From CAZGXM01 sp964529795 (GTDB taxonomy: Bacteria > Bacillota > JADQBR01): 20,227 nucleotides of DNA. Numbering within the stretch: position 1 is the stretch's first letter; every line of letters starts with the position of its first letter. Under the pieces are notes generated by a model. The model saw nothing but the letters and a program-made list of their open reading frames with translations. It was not told the origin of the DNA and did not search any database. A program made the position numbers and the translations under genes. Below are positions 1 through 6,537 of this stretch, piece by piece. The stretch lies in the NCBI GenBank assembly GCA_964529795.1, contig CAZGXM010000051.1, positions 1-20,227 of the forward strand, in the 5' to 3' direction.

Positions 1-3
1 GTA

Positions 4-55
4 AGAACAAAAGCATTACCAATAAGTGCCGAATGGCATGAAATGCTTTTGTTCT
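4..55. repeat. Nested inverted repeat (long hairpin) at left edge
   Basis: Positions 4-17 (AGAACAAAAGCATT) and 42-55 (AATGCTTTTGTTCT) are perfect 14-bp inverted repeats. Inside the loop, TGCC (27-30) and GGCA (35-38) form a second small stem with a GAAT loop. No T-run follows, so it does not look like a simple terminator. It could be the end of a small mobile element, a REP-like element or a structured 3' end of an upstream transcript. The window edge prevents a decision. Confidence 0.5.
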
Positions 56-93
56 GCCGTCAACAAGGATGCTTTCCACATACTGCAAAAAGA

Positions 94-110
94 TTATTAC
101 CAGGTAATAA
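94..110. promoter_or_regulatory. Perfect 17-bp palindrome, possible operator
   Basis: TTATTACC-A-GGTAATAA is a perfect odd palindrome with 8-bp arms. It lies about 15 bp upstream of a TATAAG box (125-130), so a bound dimer would cover the -35 position of a promoter using that box. The symmetry is seen; the operator role is inferred and no regulator family is assigned. Confidence 0.35.
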
Positions 111-235
111 ATACAGCGAAACATTATAAGAAAAAATGAGATATTTAGCAGCGTATTAAGGTTATATCAAAAGGTTTGTTGCAATAAAATGAGATAAAAA
201 AATTTCATTAATTTTCGCCTAAAAAGGAGGAATTT

Positions 236-505
236 TTGTTTGGCATGATGAATAAATATTTAATGGTACAAGCAAGGGGAAGTTTTTGACTTTTTCCAGG
301 GAGGCTATTATATCGAGGGGACGACCGGTATGATTTCGTAAAGTAGGGAAACGAAACATTGCTGCTGGTGAAACGCTTCCCGGTATTTTTGGAGGTGTTT
401 TTTTATGCTTCGTGTCAGGAGGCACATTATTGCGTACCTGAAGAAAAGTTTTTACGATTAGCGCACGAATTATTGCAGCACAATGCTACATTTAAAATAA
501 AATAA
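236..505 (+). pseudogene. Possible degraded small gene with two in-frame stops
   Basis: A strong ribosome binding site (AAAGGAGG, about 223-230) is followed after 5 bases by TTG at 236. The frame runs to TAA at 503-505 but is broken by TGA at 287-289 and TAG at 344-346. The last segment, after the TAG, reads like a protein (around 431-490 it gives CVPEEKFLRLAHELLQHN), with stop-free sequence for about 52 codons. A separate ATG at 405 with GGAGGTG at 391-397 opens an 18-codon peptide in another frame. I do not recognise the product. Either this is a decayed small gene or the frame is open by chance. The 1-525 region holds no other convincing gene. Confidence 0.22.
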
Positions 506-525
506 TCACTAAGGAGGTTGACAAG

Positions 526-1671
526 ATGACCAGGAAACATGTTGTTATTGTGGATACGACGCTGCGTGACGGGGAACAGACCGCCGGGGTTGTTTTTGCC
601 AACAAGGAAAAACTGAGAATTGCCAAGCTGCTGGATGAGATCGGTGTGTGCCAGATCGAAGCGGGAATACCGGTGATGGGCGGAGATGAAAAGGAAGTAA
701 TCAAGGAAATTGTCAATGCCGGTCTGAAAGCCAGTATCATGGCTTGGAACCGGGCGGTTATTACTGATATCAAGCACTCCCTGGACTGCGGTGTGGATGC
801 AGTGGCTATTTCCATTTCCACTTCGGATATTCATATACAGCATAAACTGCAAAGTACCCGGGAAGATGTACTGCGGAACATGGTTAAGGCTGCGGAATAT
901 GCAAAGAAGAAGGGGTTATATATCTCGGTTAATGCCGAGGATGCTTCCCGCAGTGACATGGACTTTTTGTTGCGTTTTGCCAGAGAGGCCAAAAATGCCG
1001 GGGCGGACCGCATCCGTTATTGCGATACCGTGGGAATCATGACACCTTTTGAAACATATAACCGTATCAAGTGCCTGATCAAGGAAGTAAATATTGATGT
1101 GGAAATGCACATGCACAATGACTTTGGCATGGCTACCGCCAATACTTTTGCAGGTATCCAGGCGGGGGCAACTCACGCCGGCGTGACGGTTGTGGGCCTG
1201 GGCGAGCGGGCCGGTAACGCCGCTTTGGAGGAAGTGGTGATGGCATTGAAATACCTGGATGACACGGATTTGGAATTTGTTACGCACCGGTTTCGTGAAC
1301 TGGCCGAGTATGTATCCAGGGCTTCAGGACGAGCTTTGCCGGCATGGAAGGCTATTGTAGGTACTAATATGTTTGCCCATGAATCCGGCATACATGCGGA
1401 CGGTGCTTTAAAGAACCCGCTTACTTATGAGGTATTTTCGCCGGAAGAAGTGGGCTTGGAACGCCAAATAGTAATTGGCAAGCATTCGGGCACCAAGGCC
1501 ATTATTGCCAAGTTCCATGAATACGGCATTCATCTGGATGACCAGGAGGCGGTGGAGATGCTGGCCCGGATCAGGGCGGCGGCCGTGGACCTGAAACGCT
1601 CCCTCTTTGATAAAGAGCTGGTTTACATGTATGAGGATTATATAGCCACCAAACAGGAAAAGGTTCAGTAA
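526..1671 (+). CDS. nifV: Homocitrate synthase (NifV type)
   Basis: Predicted to condense acetyl-CoA with 2-oxoglutarate to give homocitrate, the organic ligand of the nitrogenase iron-molybdenum cofactor. The DRE-TIM metallolyase signature DTTLRDGEQTAG sits at residues 10-21 with catalytic R14 and metal ligand D15. The HMHNDFG metal-binding motif is at 195-201 and GLGERAGNAALEE at about 224-236. The C-terminal part (about 270-375) carries the HESGIHADG and IGKHSG stretches of the isopropylmalate/homocitrate synthase family. Its 381 residues fit NifV, and it lacks the long regulatory domain of LeuA. The ATG is preceded by AAGGAGG at 511-517. No other nif gene is present here. A re-citramalate or isopropylmalate synthase is the alternative, but the N-terminal region looks NifV-like. 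Confidence 0.88.
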   Translation: MTRKHVVIVDTTLRDGEQTAGVVFANKEKLRIAKLLDEIGVCQIEAGIPVMGGDEKEVIKEIVNAGLKASIMAWNRAVITDIKHSLDCGVDAVAISISTSDIHIQHKLQSTREDVLRNMVKAAEYAKKKGLYISVNAEDASRSDMDFLLRFAREAKNAGADRIRYCDTVGIMTPFETYNRIKCLIKEVNIDVEMHMHNDFGMATANTFAGIQAGATHAGVTVVGLGERAGNAALEEVVMALKYLDDTDLEFVTHRFRELAEYVSRASGRALPAWKAIVGTNMFAHESGIHADGALKNPLTYEVFSPEEVGLERQIVIGKHSGTKAIIAKFHEYGIHLDDQEAVEMLARIRAAAVDLKRSLFDKELVYMYEDYIATKQEKVQ

Positions 1672-1685
1672 AAGATGCTCGAAAA

Positions 1686-1731
1686 GTATGCGATAGACCC
1701 ATTAACCACTGGGTCATTTTTGAACGCATAC
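1686..1731 (+). terminator. Nested hairpin after nifV
   Basis: An inner stem GACCCA (1696-1701)/TGGGTC (1710-1715) is followed by ATTTTT. An outer 7-bp stem GTATGCG (1686-1692)/CGCATAC (1725-1731) encloses it. The inner stem plus T-run fits a rho-independent terminator placed just after the nifV stop; the outer stem would compete with it or embrace it. Confidence 0.5.
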
Positions 1732-1760
1732 CAATATTGAAAAACTTTAAGCACATATTC

Positions 1761-1836
1761 TTGTCCCCGGGGGTCAGGTTTTCCAAACCTGACCCCTGAT
1801 TATTTTACCGTACCAGGTGCCAAAGGATGGGGACAA
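1761..1836. repeat. REP-like hairpin with outer inverted repeat
   Basis: A perfect 12-bp stem GGGGTCAGGTTT (1770-1781)/AAACCTGACCCC (1785-1796) closes on a 3-base loop. An outer pair TTGTCCCC (1761-1768)/GGGGACAA (1829-1836) surrounds it. The right outer arm lies inside the 3' end of the 41-codon minus-strand gene. GGGGTCAGG-type palindromes resemble extragenic elements mobilised by RAYT (IS200-like) transposases; this is recalled knowledge, not a search. The hairpin is followed by TGATTATTTTA on the plus strand, so it could also serve as a second terminator after nifV. Confidence 0.5.
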
Positions 1837-1930
1837 TAAATTTTGCTAAAAAATATAGGATGGCAATTAAACCAATGATGTAGGCGCCGTATCTAAAAGC
1901 ATTACTCCAGTCTGTGGTCTTCATTTCCAT
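1805..1930 (-). CDS. Small single-pass membrane protein, 41 residues, unknown function
   Basis: On the minus strand an ATG at 1930 opens 41 codons ending in TAA at 1807-1805. GGGGTG lies 7 bases before the ATG and AAAGGAG further upstream. The protein begins MEMKTTDWSNAFRYG, then has one long hydrophobic segment (about residues 16-36: AYIIGLIAILYFLAKFIVPIL) and ends WHLVR. The polar, partly charged head and hydrophobic helix suggest an inner-membrane peptide with a short N-terminal tail. A second ATG (Met3) is also possible. The family is not recognised. It converges on nifV and diverges from the CBM gene at 2070. Absence of homologues would argue for a chance frame. Confidence 0.5.
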   Translation of the reverse strand: MEMKTTDWSNAFRYGAYIIGLIAILYFLAKFIVPILWHLVR

Positions 1931-2069
1931 GAATTCTCACCCCATTTCATCTCCTTTGTAGTACATTTTTCCCACAGATAGAATTTTTATTTACATATTA
2001 CATAGAAATTCGACTGTTGCTTCATAATATTAAAGACAAATGACAAGATGATTGGAAAGGGGGATTAAC

Positions 2070-2444
2070 ATGAGCCGCAATAATGATTCACGCTATGGCG
2101 ACAGGGAAATGAAGTTAAAGTCCATGCGAGAGGCCAATAACCCCGACGGGGTGGCTGTAGACCCGATTCCGGCAACTGCCGGCGATGAGGTAACAGTGTT
2201 GTACTACGGGATGCTGTCCCGGGGAGCGAAACAAATGTTCCTGCATTACGGTTACGGTGGTAGTGATTCCTGGCAAAAGATCAGCGATATGAAGATGGAC
2301 AGGACAGACCGCGGGTGGGTGAAAAACATTCAACTTAATGATACCAGTCGCTTCAATTTTTGTTTCCATGATGAAAATAACAACTGGGATAACAACAACG
2401 GTTTGAACTGGAGCATGGAGATTCACCGCGGTGATTTACCGTAG
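2070..2444 (+). CDS. Stand-alone starch-binding module protein (CBM25/CBM53-like)
   Basis: A 124-residue protein that probably binds starch or glycogen; no catalytic domain and no signal peptide are visible, so it is likely cytoplasmic. Residues about 35-120 carry the features of CBM25/CBM53 modules: an early DEVTVLYYGML strand, GYGGSDSW in the middle, then a FCFHDENNNWDNNNGLNW stretch near the C terminus, whose aromatic/Asn-rich pattern is a hallmark of these modules in starch synthases and amylases. The ATG at 2070 follows AAAGGGGG at 2057-2062; an in-frame TTG at 2052 has no ribosome binding site of its own. It lies 163 bases before the glycogen synthase gene and may be its partner for targeting enzymes to glucan. 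Confidence 0.78.
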   Translation: MSRNNDSRYGDREMKLKSMREANNPDGVAVDPIPATAGDEVTVLYYGMLSRGAKQMFLHYGYGGSDSWQKISDMKMDRTDRGWVKNIQLNDTSRFNFCFHDENNNWDNNNGLNWSMEIHRGDLP

Positions 2445-2449
2445 GGCTG

Positions 2450-2466
2450 AGGCCGGGGCCTTTTGC
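2450..2466 (+). terminator. Short hairpin after the CBM gene
   Basis: AGGC (2450-2453) pairs with GCCT (2458-2461), with a GC-rich loop, followed by TTTTG. The stem is short, so termination would be weak and partial read-through into the glgA-like gene is plausible. Confidence 0.3.
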
Positions 2467-2504
2467 GTAATTTACGAAGGGCGCTTTTTTAATATCCGGG
2501 AAAT

Positions 2505-2542
2505 TATGCTTTGAAGTAAAATGTGGATAACTTCAAAGTATA
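2505..2542 (+). promoter_or_regulatory. Long hairpin or operator in the glgA leader
   Basis: TATGCTTTGAAGT (2505-2517) pairs with ACTTCAAAGTATA (2530-2542): 13 pairs including one G-T, around a 12-base loop. No T-run follows, so it is not a terminator. It lies 65 bases before the GTG start of the synthase gene. It could be a dyad operator or an RNA hairpin controlling expression; the symmetry is seen, the role inferred. Confidence 0.4.
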
Positions 2543-2607
2543 GCAACGATGACAAGTGCCTGTAAGAATGGAGGGCAACGAATTTGAGGTGTAGGGGCTG
2601 AGAGTGC

Positions 2608-3879
2608 GTGAGAATTCTGATGTTGACCTGGGAATACCCGCCGGTAAGTGTCGGCGGGCTGGGTAATCATGTGTGCCAGTTGAGCAAATTTATGAGTAAC
2701 GATATTGATATTGACATTGTTAGCGTGGGCGACGGCAAGGCGCCCTCCCTGCAGCAGGCAGGCCGGGTAACCGTCCACCGTGTCCGTGAGTTTCCGGTAC
2801 GTACCCCGGATTTTGCCACTTGGGTAATGCAGTTGAATATGACACTGGCGGAAAAAGCTGTGGAGTTGGCCCGGGAAAACAGGTATTCAATTGTCCATGC
2901 GCATGACTGGTTGGTGGCATATGCTGCACGAATGCTGAAAACCATTTGTCGCCTACCGTTGGTTGCCACCATTCATGCCACGGAGGCCGGTCGGAACCAG
3001 GGACTGCATAATAATTTGCAGCATTATATCAACAGCGTGGAATGGTGGTTGACATACGAAGCATGGCGCGTAATCGTCTGCAGCGACCACATGTACCACG
3101 AGGTAGAAAGGCAGTTTCAGTTACCGGTGGATAAAATAGATATTATTCCCAACGGCATTGACCCTGCCGAGTACCGCATTAGCGGTGGGTGCCGGAAGGA
3201 GACGGAGCAACTGCTGATTTTTTTTGTGGGCCGGTTGGTGCGGGAAAAGGGAGCCCACGTACTGCTGGATGCCATGCCCGGTGTTCTGGACCGAGTGCCG
3301 CAGGCCAGGCTGGTGATTGCCGGCAAGGGACCCATGCGGGACCAACTGATTGCCCGCGCGGGTCAATTGGGCATAGCGGATAAGGTGGATTTTCCGGGAT
3401 TTATTGACGATGATACCCGCAACTGTTTATATCACCAGGCGGCTGTGGCAGTTTTCCCCAGCTTCTATGAACCTTTTGGCATTGTTGCCCTGGAAGGCAT
3501 GGCCACGGCTACGCCGGTGGTGGCCAGCGATACTGGCGGCCTGGGAGAAATCGTTACTCATGGAGTGAACGGTTTAAAGGCTCGGCCGGGTAGTGTGGAT
3601 TCTCTGATAGCCAACATTGTGATGGTATTGCAGAACAAAAAATTAGCGGAAAAGCTGGTAAGAAACGCAGCCCGATTAATCAGGGAAAAATACGACTGGC
3701 AAGTGATAGCGCAAAATACTTTAGCGGTCTACCGGCAGGTATTGGGCGATAAAAGTAAGGCGGCGCCACCTGCCAAGCCGCGCGAGGGACTGTTGAGTTG
3801 TGATTTGAACTACAGCGGCAGTTACCAGCTGCGTAGTTCTTTAATGGTACAGAGAATGAGTTTTCGAAAGGGGGAATAA
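2608..3879 (+). CDS. Glycogen synthase-like GT4 glycosyltransferase
   Basis: Predicted to transfer glucose from a sugar nucleotide to growing alpha-1,4-glucan in the cytoplasm. The N-terminal Rossmann domain starts MRILMLTWEYPPVSVGGLG, with the glycine-rich acceptor/donor loop at 15-19 and VHAHDW at 96-101. The C-terminal domain has GRLVREKG (208-215, phosphate-contacting R209 and K214) and the GT4 E-x7-E motif in YEPFGIVALEG (E288 and E296). Its 423 residues match compact GT4 enzymes rather than the GT5 GlgA of about 480. The last 40 residues or so extend beyond the usual fold. GTG is the start, since an in-frame stop lies 9 bases upstream; GGGG at 2593-2596 is the likely ribosome binding site. 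The next gene follows after 2 bases. Other GT4 specificities cannot be excluded. Confidence 0.78.
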   Translation: MRILMLTWEYPPVSVGGLGNHVCQLSKFMSNDIDIDIVSVGDGKAPSLQQAGRVTVHRVREFPVRTPDFATWVMQLNMTLAEKAVELARENRYSIVHAHDWLVAYAARMLKTICRLPLVATIHATEAGRNQGLHNNLQHYINSVEWWLTYEAWRVIVCSDHMYHEVERQFQLPVDKIDIIPNGIDPAEYRISGGCRKETEQLLIFFVGRLVREKGAHVLLDAMPGVLDRVPQARLVIAGKGPMRDQLIARAGQLGIADKVDFPGFIDDDTRNCLYHQAAVAVFPSFYEPFGIVALEGMATATPVVASDTGGLGEIVTHGVNGLKARPGSVDSLIANIVMVLQNKKLAEKLVRNAARLIREKYDWQVIAQNTLAVYRQVLGDKSKAAPPAKPREGLLSCDLNYSGSYQLRSSLMVQRMSFRKGE

Positions 3880-3881
3880 TA

Positions 3882-6260
3882 TTGCAGGGAATAGTAATGG
3901 CCGGGGGTGCGGGCAGCAGGCTGAGACCACTTACCTGCGACCTGCCCAAACCGTTGGTGCCGTTAGTGAACAGGCCGGTGATGAGCTATGCCTTGGAACT
4001 ATTGCGGGATTTGGGTATCACTGATGTGGGCATTACCTTGCAGTACCTGCCGGAAAAAGTGAAGAATCAATATGGCTGTGGTGAAGATTACGGCCTCAAT
4101 ATTTCCTATTTTGTGGAGGATTCTCCCCTGGGTACTGCAGGCAGTGTGAAAAATACCGCGGATTTTCTCCGGGACACTTTTATTGTTATCAGCGGTGATG
4201 CCCTTACCGATTTCGATTTAGGACCGGCGATTGAGTTTCATCGTCAAAAAAAGGCCTTGGCCACGTTGGTACTGACCCGGGCAACAGTGCCCCTGGAATA
4301 CGGGGTGGTAATCACCGATAGTGAAGGCAGGGTAACCAAGTTTTACGAAAAGCCCGCATGGAGTGATGTTTTCAGCGATAAGGTCAATACGGGTATTTAC
4401 ATATTGGAACCGGAAGTATTGGCTTATATACCCGACGGAACATTTTTTGATTTCAGTAAAAACTTGTTTCCGCTACTTTTGGAAAAGGGACTGGGTATGT
4501 ACGGTGTCAGCCTTGACGGCTACTGGTGCGATATTGGGGACTTGAACCAGTACCGCCAGGCACAGTACCAACTGTTGGCTGGTAACACAAAATGGGCGTT
4601 GAACTGCGGCAGTCAACTGAAACCCGGCATCCGGGTGGGTAGGAAAAGCGTTGTTGAGCCCGGGGCAAAACTAATGCCACCGGTTGTCATTGGGGATCAT
4701 GTCTATATTTCCGCTGGTGCTGAAATTGGGCCGCTAACCGTTATCGGTGACCGGGTGAATATAAACGGGCGGGCTTCCATTAAACAATCTGTCATCTGGC
4801 CGGAAGTTACTGTTAAGGGAGATGCCGCCATCCGCGGTGCGGTGGTCGGTCACGGGGTGGAGATACTGCCGGGAGCAAGAATTTTTGAGGGGGCGGCAGT
4901 GGGCAATGGCGCCCGGATTGCATCTAAGAGCACTGTGAAACCCGGGATTCTCATCTGGCCGGAAAAAGAAGTGGCGGCAGAACAAACAGTGACCCGGAAT
5001 TTGGTTTGGGGCAACCCGGTCCAGGACCGGGAGTTGTCCACTCCCGAGGAAGGTCTGGCGTTAGGAAGGGCTTTGGCAAACCTCTGGCATAAAGAGACAG
5101 ACGTGCTATTGTTGTCTGCCGGCTCTGAACAGGAGTATTTTAAAACAATACTTAAGGCCATGACTTTGGGCATTCAAGCTTCGGCAATGCATGTGCAAAC
5201 TTTTGCCAATATCCCGCTGCCTCTTGCCAGATTTCACGTGATAAAGGCGAAAATACCCGGCTGTCACTTGAGTGTGGGGGAAAACGGCGAACAAGAGCCC
5301 ACTTTTTTGGATTTTAGCGGGGCCTTCCTGGATAACAACCGTTACCGTCAGCTGAGGCAGCTGCTGCAGCGGCAGGAGTTTCGCTATGCACCCGCCAATG
5401 TATGGCCTGAAGTCGAATACCGGGAACCGGCCACAGCGGCCTACCTGCAAGCGGTCAGCGGCCTGTGCCGGCGGGCGGCGACAGGGAAAATGGTGGCAGT
5501 TTCCGGTCTAAAGCTACCATTTTGGGCGCGGCATTTTCACGAGTTGGGCCATCAGGTCATTTTCACGGAAAGCAGGCAGGGTATGTTGAACGTTTTGGAG
5601 CAGGGACAAGCGGAACTGGGGGCTGAAATTTCGTTAAATGGAGACAAGTTGCTTCTTTATACCCGGGAAGGCAGGCTGTTAAACCAGCGTTTGTTGCAGC
5701 TTATATTAAGCAGACTGCTTTTTCATTACAACCAGGGCGGGGCGGTGGCGGTACCGGTAGCAGTCGCCGACAGTGCGGAGAAAATTGCCGCTACGCCTGG
5801 GGCCAGGGTGATCAAAACCAAAGCAAACCCGGTGGCTTACTGGGCGCGGTTGGTGGACAGGGAAATCACGGAAAAGCAGCCGCGGCTGAAGCAGTATTAT
5901 TTATGGGGGGACGGTTACAACCAGTTAATTCATATTTGTGACTATTTGGCCGGGGAAAATCTTACTTTGGCCGATTTATTGAGGAGCTTGCCCTTAAAAC
6001 CTCTGGAAGAGAAAATTTTGCCCTGCCCCTGGGAGGCAAGAGGCCAGGTTTTTCGTCGCTTGTTGGAGATGTACCCCCGCGAGGTCGTGGATACTACTGA
6101 CGGGGTAATGGTGAATTACCCTCAAGGATGGGTCTTGGCTGTTCCTCATTCCACCCGCCCGGAATACAGGATTTTGGGCGAGGCGGAAACGATGGAAGTG
6201 GCCAAGTCGCTGACAGGGGACTTGGAGAAGAAAATAAATCTTATTTTAAAACAAAGCTAG
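3882..6260 (+). CDS. NDP-sugar pyrophosphorylase fused to a degenerate phosphomannomutase domain
   Basis: A 792-residue fusion. Residues 1-235 are a nucleotidyltransferase that should make an NDP-sugar from NTP and sugar-1-phosphate: GGAGSRLRPLT (8-18), LPKPLVPL (21-28, with K23) and SGDALTDFD (104-112, metal-binding D106). Residues about 245-370 show left-handed beta-helix hexapeptide repeats. The rest, about 375-792, has the length and layout of a phosphomannomutase/phosphoglucomutase but lacks its active site: the TASHNP serine loop is replaced near 461-476, the DGDxDR metal loop becomes NGDKLLLYTREGR near 588-600, and RPSGTEP becomes HSTRPEYR near 756-763. The mutase part is therefore probably regulatory or structural. 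The TTG start follows GGGGG by about 8 bases and lies 2 bases after the synthase gene. Likely product: GDP-mannose or a glucose nucleotide for the neighbouring synthase. Confidence 0.82.
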   Translation: MQGIVMAGGAGSRLRPLTCDLPKPLVPLVNRPVMSYALELLRDLGITDVGITLQYLPEKVKNQYGCGEDYGLNISYFVEDSPLGTAGSVKNTADFLRDTFIVISGDALTDFDLGPAIEFHRQKKALATLVLTRATVPLEYGVVITDSEGRVTKFYEKPAWSDVFSDKVNTGIYILEPEVLAYIPDGTFFDFSKNLFPLLLEKGLGMYGVSLDGYWCDIGDLNQYRQAQYQLLAGNTKWALNCGSQLKPGIRVGRKSVVEPGAKLMPPVVIGDHVYISAGAEIGPLTVIGDRVNINGRASIKQSVIWPEVTVKGDAAIRGAVVGHGVEILPGARIFEGAAVGNGARIASKSTVKPGILIWPEKEVAAEQTVTRNLVWGNPVQDRELSTPEEGLALGRALANLWHKETDVLLLSAGSEQEYFKTILKAMTLGIQASAMHVQTFANIPLPLARFHVIKAKIPGCHLSVGENGEQEPTFLDFSGAFLDNNRYRQLRQLLQRQEFRYAPANVWPEVEYREPATAAYLQAVSGLCRRAATGKMVAVSGLKLPFWARHFHELGHQVIFTESRQGMLNVLEQGQAELGAEISLNGDKLLLYTREGRLLNQRLLQLILSRLLFHYNQGGAVAVPVAVADSAEKIAATPGARVIKTKANPVAYWARLVDREITEKQPRLKQYYLWGDGYNQLIHICDYLAGENLTLADLLRSLPLKPLEEKILPCPWEARGQVFRRLLEMYPREVVDTTDGVMVNYPQGWVLAVPHSTRPEYRILGEAETMEVAKSLTGDLEKKINLILKQS

Positions 6261-6286
6261 CCGGCGGTTATGCGCCGGTTTTTTTT
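6259..6286 (+). terminator. Strong rho-independent terminator
   Basis: CCGGCG (6261-6266) pairs with CGCCGG (6273-6278) around GTTATG, followed by eight T. It begins at the stop codon of the fusion gene and separates the synthase/nucleotidyltransferase unit from the amylase/MalQ unit. Confidence 0.9.
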
Positions 6287-6461
6287 CTGCCTTTCTTAAA
6301 AGTTATGCCTTTCCGGCTCTGTTTTCTACCGTTTACGCATATTTATCCCTTTTCAAATACACTATATTTACGGGAACACTAATGGTAAAACATCAAGTGC
6401 CGGGAATTACAATGTTAAAAATTTCCACAATTTAAACCAGCAAATGGAAGAGTGGTTTATT

Positions 6462-6499
6462 GCAAAACATTTACATTTTGCCTCTCTCACCTGGAGAGG
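6462..6499. repeat. Two adjacent small inverted repeats upstream of the amylase gene
   Basis: GCAAAA (6462-6467)/TTTTGC (6476-6481) is directly followed by CCTCTC (6481-6486)/GAGAGG (6494-6499). The second resembles the common extragenic palindrome with CCTCTC...GAGAGGG arms, and the sequence on to 6540 repeats the GGGGAGGGTTAGGG style of those elements. The 276 bases from 6261 to 6537 hold no gene that I can support; these dyads may be leader structure or a REP-like remnant. Confidence 0.3.
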
Positions 6500-6537
6500 G
6501 TAGGGCCTGTCAAAAGCGTTGAAGGGGAGGGTTAGGG

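Noticed and set aside
300..400. Possible riboswitch or T-box upstream of nifV (ACCGG/CCGGT pairing)
   Set aside because: No conserved T-box GGTGG or specificity features and no match I can recall to known riboswitch cores; the pairing is short.
916..1287. 123-codon minus-strand frame inside nifV
   Set aside because: Shadow of the nifV coding strand; no ribosome binding site or similarity.
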